From Nitrospirota bacterium (GTDB lineage: Bacteria > Nitrospirota > Thermodesulfovibrionia > Thermodesulfovibrionales > Magnetobacteriaceae), in NCBI GenBank assembly GCA_015233015.1, contig JADFYO010000006.1, forward strand, positions 31,264 through 95,263: 64,000 nt of DNA, read 5' to 3'. This document shows positions 15,349 through 27,967 of the stretch, piece by piece. The position numbers and the translations under genes were made by a program. The number at the start of each line of letters is the position of its first letter. The first letter of the stretch is position 1. The notes beneath the pieces were generated by a model, which worked only from the letters and a program-made list of their open reading frames with translations, was not told the DNA's origin and ran no database searches.

Positions 15349-17838
15349 ATGAAATCGAAAACGGCGAAGACAATACCGGCGAAGATACCGGACTGGGCGA
15401 TAGCGGGCGCGGTTGCTTTTTTTGTGATGCTTGCATTTGTCTTTGAGTGGTATCCTTTTCAAAAACTTGAGTATCTGACATATGACCTGAGGAGCGTCCT
15501 GAGGCAGAAAAAGCTCTCAACGCCCGTTGTTATCGTAGGAACAGACGAAACAAAACCTGGACAGAGTCCCTTGCCTGCCGCGTACGCTGCCGATATGGTT
15601 CGCAAACTTAAGGGATATGAGGCAAGGACTATCGGGGTCGGCGTTATCTATTCAGAAACAGAAAATTCTGAAAATAAAGAGGGCCTCGCGGCTGTCAGAG
15701 GAATCAGGGAGAAAATAGATAAAGACCCCGCAGCCCTAAAAGATGCCCATGTAATTGAAATCAGAAAGGCTCTGATTGAAGCTGAACGCTCCTTAAACAG
15801 CGGGGCTGCGTTTGCCGAGGCACTTGGCACCGCCAAAAACGTGATACTGCCGCTCTCGTTTAACCTGAAAGATAATGCCGCAGAAGATTCCCCGTTAGCC
15901 GATTATATGCTGAGAAACTCTGTTAAGGCAGACCCAAAGGGCGCTATCCCTGCCGCACGTAGTTTTGTGGCGCCACTAAAACATGAGTTTGCAGAGAAGG
16001 CCGCCGCCCTTGGCCATTTAAACATCGAACCGGACAGTGACGGCGTTTCACGCGGCGAGCCGCTTTTTATACAATATAAGGACAGGCTCTTTCCCTCGTT
16101 TGCCTTTCAGCTTGCCCTCGGTTATCTTGGATATGGGATTAATGAAATCACGATAAACGGCGGGATTGCCGCTGTGAGGACATTGGCAATCCCCATAGAC
16201 GAAAAGGCGAAGATGCTTATCAGTTTCTCTGGCAAGACGGCGGGCGCCCCGTATTATCCTCTCAATGACGTAATGGGCGATAAGGTTCCTGCCGCGGTGT
16301 TCAAAGATAAAATAGTGCTGATTGGGCTGCCAGCTGCTGCCGGCGGCGCCACTGAAATAACGGCTGCTGCGATAGAAAACATCGTTAACGCAAATCACAT
16401 AAGGCGTCCGTGGTGGGCCGCCTATGTCGAACTGCTCGTCATGGCACTCTTTGGAGGCATTATTGCCTTTGTGGTGCCACGCATGAGGGCGGTTCCCGGC
16501 GCTGCCGTTACGGCAGGGATTTTAATCGTATGGGGCGTTATTTGTATTTTTTTATTTTACTCTCAGGGCATATGGATAAAGGTGTCTTACCCGATTGTCC
16601 TCCTGTTTTTGGGACATATAGCCGTTATGTCGGGGCGGTATATTGCCGGTGAGGAAATGCCCGGAACTCTGGACGCCAACGAAACTAACAAGATGCTGGG
16701 GCTTAGTCTTCATGGACAGGGGCAGTTGGACGCCGCATTTGAGAAATTCAGGAAGTGCCGATTAGAAGACTACGAGATAAAAGAACTCCTGTACAATCTT
16801 GGGCAGGATTTCGAGGAACATGGGATGCCAAATAAGGCGCGGGAAGTCTATGAACACATCCTGAGTGCGGGTGACTACCTGGGCCTCGCAGAAAAGGTGA
16901 AGAAACTCAGGGGGCAGACCGAAAAGGCCGTCTCAGTCGATCAGCATGAAGAGGCTACGGTAATTATGGAGAGCGCCGATACGAGCAACACATTAGGACG
17001 CTATGAAGTGCTGAGAGAACTTGGGCGCGGCGCTATGGGCATTGTCTTTTTGGGGAGAGACCCGAAAATAAACCGGGATGTGGCAATAAAGACATTGCGC
17101 TATGAAGATATAGACTCAGAACAGGTTGACGAGGTAAAGACGAGATTTTTCCGGGAGGCCGAGGCCGCCGGCAGGTTGTCTCATCCCAACATCGTGCGTG
17201 TATATGATGTCGGCGAGGATAAGGACACGGCCTATATGGCGATGGAACTGCTTGACGGGACGGATTTAATAAGATACTGCGCGAAGGATGCGCGGCTCCC
17301 ATTCGGAGAGGTCTTGCGCGTTGTAACGCGGGTAGGGGAGGCGTTAGACTACGCCCATCTCAACGGCGTCGTCCACAGGGACATAAAACCAGCCAATATC
17401 ATGCTGCTCAAAAACAAGGAACTCCGGGTTACGGACTTCGGCATTGCGCGGGTCATGGAATCCTCCAAGACGCAGACGGGGATGGTGCTGGGAACGCCAA
17501 GCTACATGTCGCCGGAGCAGATTGCCGGGCGAAAGGTTGACGGGCGTTCTGATTTGTTCTCGTTAGGGGTAGTGTTTTTCGAGCTGCTGACGGGTGAAAG
17601 ACCGTTTAAAGGCGACACAATTGCAACGCTGATGTATAATATTACGAGCACGCCGCCGACATCTATTAAAAAGATAGAACCCCGAATCCCGGTGTGCATA
17701 GTGGAAATAATAGATAAATTACTTCAGAAAAACGCGGACAGCCGCTACCTCCGCGGCAAAGACCTTCTCGACGCAATAAACAAATGTAAGAAAACGCTGA
17801 TAAAACGGCCGGCGGCACCAGAGCCACCGGTCAAATAA
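15349..17838 (+). CDS. CHASE2 domain-containing serine/threonine protein kinase
   Basis: Transmembrane Ser/Thr kinase of 829 residues. A membrane anchor (about 14-31) leads into an extracytoplasmic CHASE2 sensor (YDLRSVLRQKK to LIGLPAAAGGATE), then a cluster of about three membrane spans around residues 360-440. A short cytosolic helical, TPR-like stretch follows (GQGQLDAAFEKFRKCRLED, LYNLGQDFEEHG). The kinase domain starts near 552: glycine loop LGRGAMGIVFLG, Lys in DVAIKTL, HRDIKPANIM, TDFGIARV, GTPSYMSPEQ, all catalytic residues intact. It converges on gyrA with 11 bases between stops. Ligand and targets unknown. Confidence 0.92.
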   Translation: MKSKTAKTIPAKIPDWAIAGAVAFFVMLAFVFEWYPFQKLEYLTYDLRSVLRQKKLSTPVVIVGTDETKPGQSPLPAAYAADMVRKLKGYEARTIGVGVIYSETENSENKEGLAAVRGIREKIDKDPAALKDAHVIEIRKALIEAERSLNSGAAFAEALGTAKNVILPLSFNLKDNAAEDSPLADYMLRNSVKADPKGAIPAARSFVAPLKHEFAEKAAALGHLNIEPDSDGVSRGEPLFIQYKDRLFPSFAFQLALGYLGYGINEITINGGIAAVRTLAIPIDEKAKMLISFSGKTAGAPYYPLNDVMGDKVPAAVFKDKIVLIGLPAAAGGATEITAAAIENIVNANHIRRPWWAAYVELLVMALFGGIIAFVVPRMRAVPGAAVTAGILIVWGVICIFLFYSQGIWIKVSYPIVLLFLGHIAVMSGRYIAGEEMPGTLDANETNKMLGLSLHGQGQLDAAFEKFRKCRLEDYEIKELLYNLGQDFEEHGMPNKAREVYEHILSAGDYLGLAEKVKKLRGQTEKAVSVDQHEEATVIMESADTSNTLGRYEVLRELGRGAMGIVFLGRDPKINRDVAIKTLRYEDIDSEQVDEVKTRFFREAEAAGRLSHPNIVRVYDVGEDKDTAYMAMELLDGTDLIRYCAKDARLPFGEVLRVVTRVGEALDYAHLNGVVHRDIKPANIMLLKNKELRVTDFGIARVMESSKTQTGMVLGTPSYMSPEQIAGRKVDGRSDLFSLGVVFFELLTGERPFKGDTIATLMYNITSTPPTSIKKIEPRIPVCIVEIIDKLLQKNADSRYLRGKDLLDAINKCKKTLIKRPAAPEPPVK

Positions 17839-17849
17839 TTTCTTGTGTA

Positions 17850-20264
17850 CTACTCCTTGTCCTTTTCGGCGACCTTGCCGATGCCGACTATGGCGTTTTC
17901 CTTGCCCACGTCCATTACCTTTACGCCCTGCGTGTTTCTGCCTATGACGTTAATGGCGTCAACCGATGTTCTGATCATCTTGCCCGCCTTTGTGACTATC
18001 ATTATCTCGTCTTCGTCTCTTACCTGTAGCAGCCCTATTACGTTGCCGCCTTTTTCTGTAACCTTTATGGAAATAACCCCTTGCCCACCCCGGCTTTGTA
18101 CGTTATATTCATTGGTCTTCGTCCTCTTTCCAAAACCAAACTCCGTAATGGTCAGAAGCGACGTCCTCTCTTCGATGACCTCGGCGGCGACGGCCTCGTC
18201 TCCTTCCTTTAGTCTTATGCCGATTACCCCTCTGGTGCTTCTCCCCGTCGGTCTTACGTCGTCTTCGTTAAAGCGTATAGATATGCCAAAGCTGCTGCCA
18301 ATAAGTATATCCGACTCGCCGTCTGTTACCCTTACGGCTATCAGCTCGTCGTCATCGTCTATGTTTATGGCGATAACACCTTTGCCGCGCGGGTTGCTGA
18401 AGTCCTTCAGCTCGGTCTTCTTTACTATCCCCTTTTTTGTAAACATCATCAGGTATCCCGTGTCGAAGCCCTTTACTGGAAGCGCTGTGGCGATTTTCTC
18501 GCCCTGCTGAAGCTGCAAGAGGTTTACGATGGCCTTGCCTTTGGCTGAGCGGCCTGCCTCGGGGATCTGATAAATCTTCTGCCAGTAGAGCCTGCCCAGA
18601 TTCGAGAAAAACAGGATGTAGTCATGCGTAGAGCCTATGAACAACTGCTTTACGTAGTCCTCCTCGCGTGTCTCCATGCTCAGAGAACCCTTGCCGCCGC
18701 GGCGCTGCCTGCGATACTCAGAGATGGGATTTCTCTTAATGTAGCCGTTATGTGACACGGTTATTACCATCTCCTCTTCTGTAATCAGGTCTTCGATGGA
18801 GATTTCCTGAATGTCGGAGACTATTTCGGTACGCCGCGCGTCAGAGTATTTTTCATTTATCTCGGTCAGCTCTGCCCTGATTATCTCGTCTATGAGGGCG
18901 GAACTACCCAAAATCGACATAAGCCTCGCTATCTCTTTTATCACCTCGTTATATTCGCTCACGATTTTCTCTCTCTCGAGGCCGGTCAGGCGCTGCAAGC
19001 GCATATCTAAAATAGCTGCGGCCTGTATCTGCGTCAGTGGAAATGCGGTGGTCAGGCCAAGTTTTGCCTCGTCGGGCGTCCTTGCCGCCCTGATTAGTTT
19101 TATTATCGCGTCGAGATTATCTATGGCTATCTTTAGTCCTTCCAATATATGGGCGCGCTCCTGCGCCTTTCTGAGGTCAAACTTTGTCCTTCGAATGATT
19201 ACGTCCCTTCTGTGCTGCAAAAACTCGGAAAGGATGCGTTTAAGGCCCATCACATGCGGCTGCCCGTGAGACAGGGCCAGCATTATTATCCCAAACGTAA
19301 CCTCCATCTGCGTATGTTTATAGAGGTTATTCAACACCACCTGTGGCATTTCGTCTCTCTTTAGTTCGATTACTACCCTGATGCCGTCGCGGTCGGATTC
19401 GTCTCTAAGGTCGGAGATGCCCTCAATCTTCTTTTCGCGTACCAGCTCGGCTATTTTCTCCATCAACCGGGCCTTGTTCACCTGATACGGCATCTCGTCT
19501 ATGATTATGCTCTCGCCACCCCTCGAGCGCTGCTCGAAGGAGGCCTTTGCCCTGACGCGGATTTGCCCCCTGCCCGTCTCATAGGCGTCCTTTATCCCCT
19601 TGAGGCCGAAGATTATTCCCCCCGTGGGGAAGTCCGGCCCTTTGATATATCTCATCAGCCCCGGGACGTCTGTTTCGGGGTTGTCAACCAGTTTTATCAG
19701 GGCGGCCGTCACCTCCCCCAGGTTATGCGGGGGGATGTTGGTGGCCATTCCTACGGCTATACCCGCGGCGCCGTTGATTATAAGGTTCGGGATTGTGGAT
19801 GGCAGGACGAGCGGTTCTTCTGTGGTCTCGTCAAAATTGGAGATAAAGTCAACGGTCTCCTTGTCAATATCGCGCAGAAGCTCCTCGGCAATCTTCGCCA
19901 GACGCGCCTCCGTATATCTGTAGGCCGCAGCGGGGTCGCCGTCCATCGAGCCAAAGTTCCCCTGCCCGTCGATAAGCGGGTAGCGCATGTTAAAGTCCTG
20001 GGCAAGCCTCACCAGGGCGTCATATACGGCGCTGTCGCCGTGGGGGTGATATTTTTTGAGCACCTCGCCTACGACACCGGCACATTTTGAATATCTCCTT
20101 GTGGAGAGCAGTCCCTCGCGAAACATCGCATAGAGTATTCTCCTCTGAACCGGCTTAAGGCCGTCTCTTACCTCAGGCAGCGCCCTTCCTATGATTACGC
20201 TCATGGCGTAGTCGAGGTAGCTTACCTTCATCTCCTCTTCGATGCTTACTTGTATGGTGGACAT
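17850..20264 (-). CDS. gyrA: DNA gyrase subunit A
   Basis: Breakage-reunion subunit of gyrase, 804 residues. The winged-helix region has [18 protein letters not shown] with Ser and Asp at the quinolone-determining positions, and the catalytic Tyr in [11 protein letters not shown]. The C-terminal beta-pinwheel begins with the GyrA box QRRGGKG, which separates it from ParC. It is the last gene of the minus-strand block and lies 13 bases downstream of gyrB. Confidence 0.98.
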   Translation of the reverse strand: MSTIQVSIEEEMKVSYLDYAMSVIIGRALPEVRDGLKPVQRRILYAMFREGLLSTRRYSKCAGVVGEVLKKYHPHGDSAVYDALVRLAQDFNMRYPLIDGQGNFGSMDGDPAAAYRYTEARLAKIAEELLRDIDKETVDFISNFDETTEEPLVLPSTIPNLIINGAAGIAVGMATNIPPHNLGEVTAALIKLVDNPETDVPGLMRYIKGPDFPTGGIIFGLKGIKDAYETGRGQIRVRAKASFEQRSRGGESIIIDEMPYQVNKARLMEKIAELVREKKIEGISDLRDESDRDGIRVVIELKRDEMPQVVLNNLYKHTQMEVTFGIIMLALSHGQPHVMGLKRILSEFLQHRRDVIIRRTKFDLRKAQERAHILEGLKIAIDNLDAIIKLIRAARTPDEAKLGLTTAFPLTQIQAAAILDMRLQRLTGLEREKIVSEYNEVIKEIARLMSILGSSALIDEIIRAELTEINEKYSDARRTEIVSDIQEISIEDLITEEEMVITVSHNGYIKRNPISEYRRQRRGGKGSLSMETREEDYVKQLFIGSTHDYILFFSNLGRLYWQKIYQIPEAGRSAKGKAIVNLLQLQQGEKIATALPVKGFDTGYLMMFTKKGIVKKTELKDFSNPRGKGVIAINIDDDDELIAVRVTDGESDILIGSSFGISIRFNEDDVRPTGRSTRGVIGIRLKEGDEAVAAEVIEERTSLLTITEFGFGKRTKTNEYNVQSRGGQGVISIKVTEKGGNVIGLLQVRDEDEIMIVTKAGKMIRTSVDAINVIGRNTQGVKVMDVGKENAIVGIGKVAEKDKE

Positions 20265-20277
20265 TTCGAATTTTCTC

Positions 20278-23188
<2,911 letters not shown>

Positions 23189-23190
23189 GG

Positions 23191-24096
23191 TCAGAACTTC
23201 TCTCCTTCGTCGTCATCGAAGATAAATTCGTTGCCATCGCTTGAAAATCCATCCATCTCCGGCCCCTCGGCCTCAGGGACAGCGACTGAAAACACGCTGC
23301 CCACGCCCTTTGTACTTGACACCGTAATCCCGCCAGCAAGCAACTCCACCACTGCCTTTGTTATGCTGAGGCCAAGGCCATGCCCCCTGTGTGTCTTTGT
23401 CGAACCGGTCTCAAGCTGCTTGAACCTGTCGAATATAACCTCAAAATCGGCGCTATCTATACCGATTCCATTGTCTTTTGCATCGATTTTCAGGACTCCG
23501 GCATCTATCCACATCTTTATCTCAACCTCGCCGCCCTCGTTGGTAAACTCTATCGCGTTGGACAGCAGATTAGAGATGATTATACTGAGTTTTTCAGGGT
23601 CTGACTTAAAAAATACCTCGCCCTGGTCCTGTCCAAGCCAGTCGTAAACCATCTCGACCTTTATGTTTTTACTTTCTGCGAAGTGCCTGAAGGATGCGAT
23701 TATATTATTTGATAAAGCGATCACATCGACAACCGAGACCCCTAAGGACGTTTCGCCGGACTCAATTTCCGCAGCCTCGAATATGTTCTTTATTTGAAAG
23801 TCCAGGTGAAAGGCCTCCTCGTGAATGAGCGACAACATGGATTTAACAGAGTCGCAGTCAGATTCAGCCGAGAGGAGAAGCTGCCCCGAAAGGCCTAATA
23901 TCGAGGTCAGAGGGTTATTTATCTCGTTTCTGATATTCGATAGAAAATTACTCTTAATGGCCTCCGAATCTTCAAGTTTCTTGTTGATTTTCACAAGATT
24001 TTTCGTCATGACCTTTAAATCGTAAAGCGCGTCTTCGTTTTCCTGAAAACGTCCCTTCAATTCCTCAATTAGTTCCTTATTAGTCAGTCTGCTCAT
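23191..24096 (-). CDS. histidine-kinase-like protein lacking the phospho-acceptor His
   Basis: Soluble 301-residue protein: an N-terminal coiled coil (about 1-45), a HisKA-like dimerisation region and a HATPase_c domain. The ATP-binding boxes are good: SNLLSNAIEFTNEGG (N box), DAKDNGIGID (G1), FDRFKQLE (F box), HRGHGLGLSITKAVVEL (G2). The H box reads FLSNIRNEINNPLTSILG: residue 57, where His is expected, is Asn (AAC). No response regulator or membrane segment is present. It is 15 bases downstream of dnaN and 2 bases upstream of cheD. Acidic C-terminal tail (FIFDDDEGE). It may bind ATP without being a canonical His kinase. Confidence 0.85.
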   Translation of the reverse strand: MSRLTNKELIEELKGRFQENEDALYDLKVMTKNLVKINKKLEDSEAIKSNFLSNIRNEINNPLTSILGLSGQLLLSAESDCDSVKSMLSLIHEEAFHLDFQIKNIFEAAEIESGETSLGVSVVDVIALSNNIIASFRHFAESKNIKVEMVYDWLGQDQGEVFFKSDPEKLSIIISNLLSNAIEFTNEGGEVEIKMWIDAGVLKIDAKDNGIGIDSADFEVIFDRFKQLETGSTKTHRGHGLGLSITKAVVELLAGGITVSSTKGVGSVFSVAVPEAEGPEMDGFSSDGNEFIFDDDEGEKF

Positions 24097-24111
24097 AAAT
24101 AATCCCCCTCC

Positions 24112-25221
24112 TCATATTCTCATCGGCATTAATACGCATTTATAGTCCTTGTTGCCCTCTTCCGTTAACAAAGTAGGCGTCAGTGTGTCAAGAAGCTCCA
24201 TGACAACGTTTTGAGACTTCATGGAGGAAACTGCATCCAGTACGTATCTCGAGTTAAAGCCCAGAGAGATTGCCTCTCCTTCAAATTCAACTTTTAACCC
24301 GTCCTGCGCCTCTCCCATCTCCGGGTCTGTCGCAAATACATTCATCTGGCCCTGTTCTAATTCCACCCGCACGACGCGGCTTTTTTCTCTGCCGATTACC
24401 GATACCCTCCTGAGGGTCTTTATCAACTCCTCCCTGTCTATGAGGACTGATTTATCATTATTAACCGGTATGACCTGCTCATAATTAGGGTACGTGCCTT
24501 CAATCAGCTTCGTGAGAAACTCCTTATCGCCAAGCAAAAATCTTATGTGGTTTTTTGCTATTTCAAACCTGACAGCCCCTTGCTGTCCAGAAAGGAGCCT
24601 TCTTAGTTCCATCACGGCCTTTCTCGGCAATATGGCCTTTATTTCCTCCACATCGGTGTCCATTTCCATGTCAGAGTAAACTACAGACAACCTGTGGCCG
24701 TCTGTGCCGGCGAGGACAATCTTTTTCTGCCGGCCAAGCACGTGAAACAACACGCCGTTGAGGGCATAGCGAGGGTCGTTTTCACCCGCGCAGTATATCG
24801 TTCTGTCGAGCATGTCTATGAGTTTTTCCGGCTCAATGGCAAATCCTACCTTTTCCTCCAAAGAGGGCCAGTGCGGGTATTCATCGGGATTTAAGCCCGC
24901 TATCCTGTAGGAGCTTTTCCCGGATTTCATCTTCATCCAGTTAACGTCTTCCCCGTCAATATGAATATCTCCGGCGACTTCTCTGGCAATTTCAAAGAGC
25001 TTCTTTGCCGGCATACAAACTACGCCTGATTTTTCGATTTCCGCTATCTCTATAGGTTCCCTGATTGCCATTTCGAGGTCGGTGGCATAGACTGTGCTTT
25101 TTTCCCTGGACACCTCAAGGAGAAAGTTGCTTAGTATCGGAATAGTCGTCTTTTTATCGGCAATATTCTGAATATCTCCAAGCCTTTTGTAGAGTTCATC
25201 TTTCGATATTGTTACTATCAT
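24112..25221 (-). CDS. dnaN: DNA polymerase III subunit beta (sliding clamp)
   Basis: Ring-shaped processivity clamp, 369 residues, three clamp folds. Typical sequences: YATDLEMAIREPIE, KLFEIAREV, VLAGTDGHRLSVVY, LPRKAVMELRRLL, and the C-terminal LTEEGNKDYKCVLMPMRI, which ends in the PMR-type tail common to beta clamps. It follows dnaA by 13 bases; recF, usually next, is absent here and is replaced by the kinase-like gene and cheD. Confidence 0.98.
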   Translation of the reverse strand: MIVTISKDELYKRLGDIQNIADKKTTIPILSNFLLEVSREKSTVYATDLEMAIREPIEIAEIEKSGVVCMPAKKLFEIAREVAGDIHIDGEDVNWMKMKSGKSSYRIAGLNPDEYPHWPSLEEKVGFAIEPEKLIDMLDRTIYCAGENDPRYALNGVLFHVLGRQKKIVLAGTDGHRLSVVYSDMEMDTDVEEIKAILPRKAVMELRRLLSGQQGAVRFEIAKNHIRFLLGDKEFLTKLIEGTYPNYEQVIPVNNDKSVLIDREELIKTLRRVSVIGREKSRVVRVELEQGQMNVFATDPEMGEAQDGLKVEFEGEAISLGFNSRYVLDAVSSMKSQNVVMELLDTLTPTLLTEEGNKDYKCVLMPMRI

Positions 25222-25234
25222 ATTAATATTCTCC

Positions 25235-26560
25235 TTACGGTTTTATTTTATTTATAAGATACTCTGCCGTTTTGTTGAATTCCTCGTCTTTTTCCATTTT
25301 CGCCTCTATCTGCTTACATGCGTAGATAACCGTCGCGTGATCTTTTCCTCCAAATGCCTTGCCTATGTCACCCAGAGACAGCTCCGTCAGCCGTTTTGTT
25401 ATGTACATGGCCATTTGCCTCGGCAGGGCTATCTCCTTCGTCCTCTTCTTCGATTTTAACTCCGGCAGCTTTACGCCAAAATGTTCACACACTATCTTTT
25501 GTATATTGTCTGTGGTAACCGGTTTGAGTTCATCGGTAAAAATGTCTTTCAGCACATCTTTTGCCAGGGAGACATTAATCGGCCTTCCTGTCAGGTTTGA
25601 GTGAGCCGCCAGTTTTATCAGACACCCCTCCAGCTCCCTGATATTCGACTTTATCTTTGTAGCGAGGAAATATACAATGTCATCTGGCAGGATGATCTTA
25701 TGAAGCTCGGCCTTTTTCTGCAATATTGCCATTTTAAGCTCCACAGTCGGGGGTTTTATATCGGCTATAAGGCCCATCGTGAAACGGGATTTCAGTCTGT
25801 CGGTTATATCGGACAGCTCTTTAGGCGGCCTGTCGCTCGAGATAACAATCTGTTTCTGCTTTTCATAGAGGGCGTTAAAGGTATGAAAAAACTCCACCTG
25901 AGTCTGGGTCTTATTTGCGATAAACTGCACATCGTCAAGCAGCAGTATATCGACCATCCTGTATTTCTCTTTCAAATCACTCATCTTCTCATGCCTGATG
26001 GCAGATACGACCTCGTTTGTGAACTGCTCCGAAGATACGTATATGACATTTGCGTTGGGAAGAGTGTCGGCTATTTTGTTTCCTATCGCGGTTATTATAT
26101 GGGTCTTGCCAAGCCCGACATCTCCGTATATAAAAAGGGGATTATATGTCTTTCCCAGCGATTCACTCACCGCAAGGGCCGCCGCATGTACCAGTTCATT
26201 TGACGGGCCTACCACAAAGGTATCAAATACGTATTTGGGATTTAAAAATATCCCCTTGCCGGCCTGCCTGACCTTTCGAATGTTTGCGTCTTTTCTGACA
26301 AACTCCGCCGCAGGCTCCTGCTCTATCCTGAACATGACATTTATATTGTCCTTCATGACCCATTCAAAGGCCTCGCTTATCAGGTGCGGGTAATTGTCCT
26401 CAATCCACTCCCTGAAAAACCGGTTCGGCACTGACAACACCGCGTCGTTATCTTTTAACTCCAGCAGCTTCATCGGCTTAAACCATAAATCGTATGTGGA
26501 TTTGCCAACCTTTCTCTCGATAAAATCAAGACAATCCTTCCATGTGTTTCCTATGTCCAT
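25235..26560 (-). CDS. dnaA: chromosomal replication initiator protein DnaA
   Basis: Initiator AAA+ ATPase, 441 residues. Domain I (about 1-80), a very short linker domain II, domain III with Walker A YGDVGLGKTHIITAIG, Walker B DILLLDDVQFI and sensor 2 near RELEGCLIKLAAHS, and DNA-binding domain IV with the signature LGDIGKAFGGKDHATVIYACKQI. The upstream noncoding region holds one perfect and two near-perfect DnaA boxes, so dnaA is probably autoregulated and next to the origin. First gene of dnaA-dnaN-(kinase-like)-cheD-gyrB-gyrA. Confidence 0.98.
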   Translation of the reverse strand: MDIGNTWKDCLDFIERKVGKSTYDLWFKPMKLLELKDNDAVLSVPNRFFREWIEDNYPHLISEAFEWVMKDNINVMFRIEQEPAAEFVRKDANIRKVRQAGKGIFLNPKYVFDTFVVGPSNELVHAAALAVSESLGKTYNPLFIYGDVGLGKTHIITAIGNKIADTLPNANVIYVSSEQFTNEVVSAIRHEKMSDLKEKYRMVDILLLDDVQFIANKTQTQVEFFHTFNALYEKQKQIVISSDRPPKELSDITDRLKSRFTMGLIADIKPPTVELKMAILQKKAELHKIILPDDIVYFLATKIKSNIRELEGCLIKLAAHSNLTGRPINVSLAKDVLKDIFTDELKPVTTDNIQKIVCEHFGVKLPELKSKKRTKEIALPRQMAMYITKRLTELSLGDIGKAFGGKDHATVIYACKQIEAKMEKDEEFNKTAEYLINKIKP

Positions 26561-26859
26561 ATTTCACCTGAATCCGACTGTTTTAAATATGTTACTAACA
26601 TGTTACAAACAATTGTTAATAACTCCTTTATAGATCTTTTATAACGCATTGATATATTGTTCATAAATCCCAACCTGAATTGACGTGTGAATAACTTCCA
26701 GAAAACCCGCCGATTACTGACACAGATGCTGACATGCGGCATAGCATGGTATTAATCAGGCCGGCAGCCACATCTATAATCAATTCCATAAGGTTCTCAA
26801 GTTTCAAACACCCCCTACTGTTACTACTATTTATATATATAAAGAGAGTAGTAATAGTA
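26561..26859. other. candidate replication origin (oriC) / dnaA promoter region
   Basis: A 299-base gap between dnaA and prfB without a gene. TGTGAATAA at 26686-26694 is a perfect DnaA box (complement of TTATTCACA); TGTTAATAA at 26614-26622 and TGTTCATAA at 26658-26666 are one-mismatch boxes in the same orientation. At 26815-26863 an AT core (TTTATATATATAAA) lies between arms rich in TAG/TAA triplets (CTACTGTTACTACTAT and GAGTAGTAATAGTACTAC), which resembles an unwinding element with DnaA-trio repeats. The arms can also pair. Position beside dnaA/dnaN/gyrB supports an origin. Confidence 0.5.
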
Positions 26860-27967
26860 CTACCCTGTTTTCTTCCAGAAAAGATACTCTTTGATAAAGG
26901 CATCGATTTCTCCATTTAAGACGGCGTTTACGTTTCCGAACTCATACCCTGTCCTGTGGTCTTTTACCAGTCTGTAGGGCTGCAATACATAGGAGCGTAT
27001 TTGATTTCCCCATTGAATATTTTTTTTGTCACCTACAATTCCCTCCATTTTTTTACCCTGGGCGGCGAGTTCCCTTTCGTAAAGCCTGGATTTCAGGATG
27101 CTCATTGCCCTTTCCTTGTTTCTGTGCTGCGAGCGCTCATTCTGGCAAGAGACAACAATGCCGCTTGCGGCATGTGTAATGCGCACGGCGGAGGATACCT
27201 TGTTGATATGCTGCCCTCCGGCCCCGGATGCCCTGAATGTGTCTATCCTGATGTCCTCTTCTTTTATCTCTATCTCGATGTCTTTTTCCACGTCCGGGTA
27301 GACCAGGACGGCGGCAAAAGAGGTGTGTCTTCTTTTGGCCGAGTCAAACGGGGATATGCGCACGAGCCTGTGCACGCCTACCTCCGGCTTCAGATAGCCA
27401 TAGGCATACGCCCCGGTAAATGTTATTGTAACGCTCTTTATGCCTGCCTCGTCTCCGTTTAGAATATCTACGATGTCTGTCTTAAAGCCGTTTTTCTCGG
27501 CCCACCTGAGATACATTCTCATCAGCATCTGTGCCCAGTCCTGGCTTTCGGTGCCTCCGGCGCCGGGGTGTATATCCATGATGGCGTTGTTAAGATCAAG
27601 TTTATTTGAAAGCAGATGTTTAATCTCAAGTTTATCTATCTTGATTTCAGCGGCTTTCAGATTATCTTCGATATCCCTGACAAACATCTCCCCACCTTCT
27701 TCGCTCAGTACCGAAAGTGAATCTAACAGGTATCTTACGTCGTCCTCTGCGCCATTATAGGAAGAGATAATATCCTCGATGTACGATTTCTTTTTTTTAA
27801 GCTCGTTAAGACGCTCATAGGACGACCATGTGCCGCTTTGTGATAACATCTCGTCTATTTCCACTATCTCTTTAAGCAGATTATCTATTTCAAAGATAAC
27901 CTCTTAGATATGAGAGTTTTTCCTCCAGGGGTTTGACTTTTTCTTTTAATTCTAATTCGATAATCAT
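26860..27967 (-). CDS. prfB: peptide chain release factor 2, with programmed +1 frameshift
   Basis: Release factor for UAA/UGA, about 368 residues when read in two frames. The first 25 codons start at the ATG at 27967 (GGAGAAGG upstream) and end in RGYL at CTT followed by an in-frame TGA (27890-27892). A +1 shift, skipping T27892, continues as EIDNLLKEIVEIDEML through to the stop at 26860. Landmarks: the RF2 anticodon tripeptide SPF in VRISPFD and the GGQ motif in GAGGQHINKVSS. The start overlaps the lnt stop by 4 bases (ATGA). Annotation of the main frame alone would wrongly start at the GTG at 27864. Confidence 0.96.
27890..27909 (-). promoter_or_regulatory. prfB autoregulatory +1 frameshift site
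   Basis: Sense-strand order is AGAGGTTATCTTTGA: an SD-like AAGAGGT three bases before CTT, then TGA followed by A. This is the classic RF2 site (SD-like, slippery CUU, UGA) by which low RF2 favours the shift. The SD-like element is AGAGG rather than the AGGGGG of E. coli. Confidence 0.92.

Noticed and set aside
19563..20090. Long plus-strand frames inside gyrA and gyrB
   Set aside because: Antisense shadows of well-conserved genes with no independent support.
26815..26863. Palindrome after prfB as an intrinsic terminator
   Set aside because: The stem is AT-rich, imperfect and not followed by a T-run on the prfB strand; an origin role fits better, though termination is not excluded.
27864..27892. 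TGA in prfB as a selenocysteine codon or a nonsense mutation
   Set aside because: CTT TGA with the upstream SD-like element is the known RF2 +1 frameshift site, and the two frames join to give a full-length RF2.
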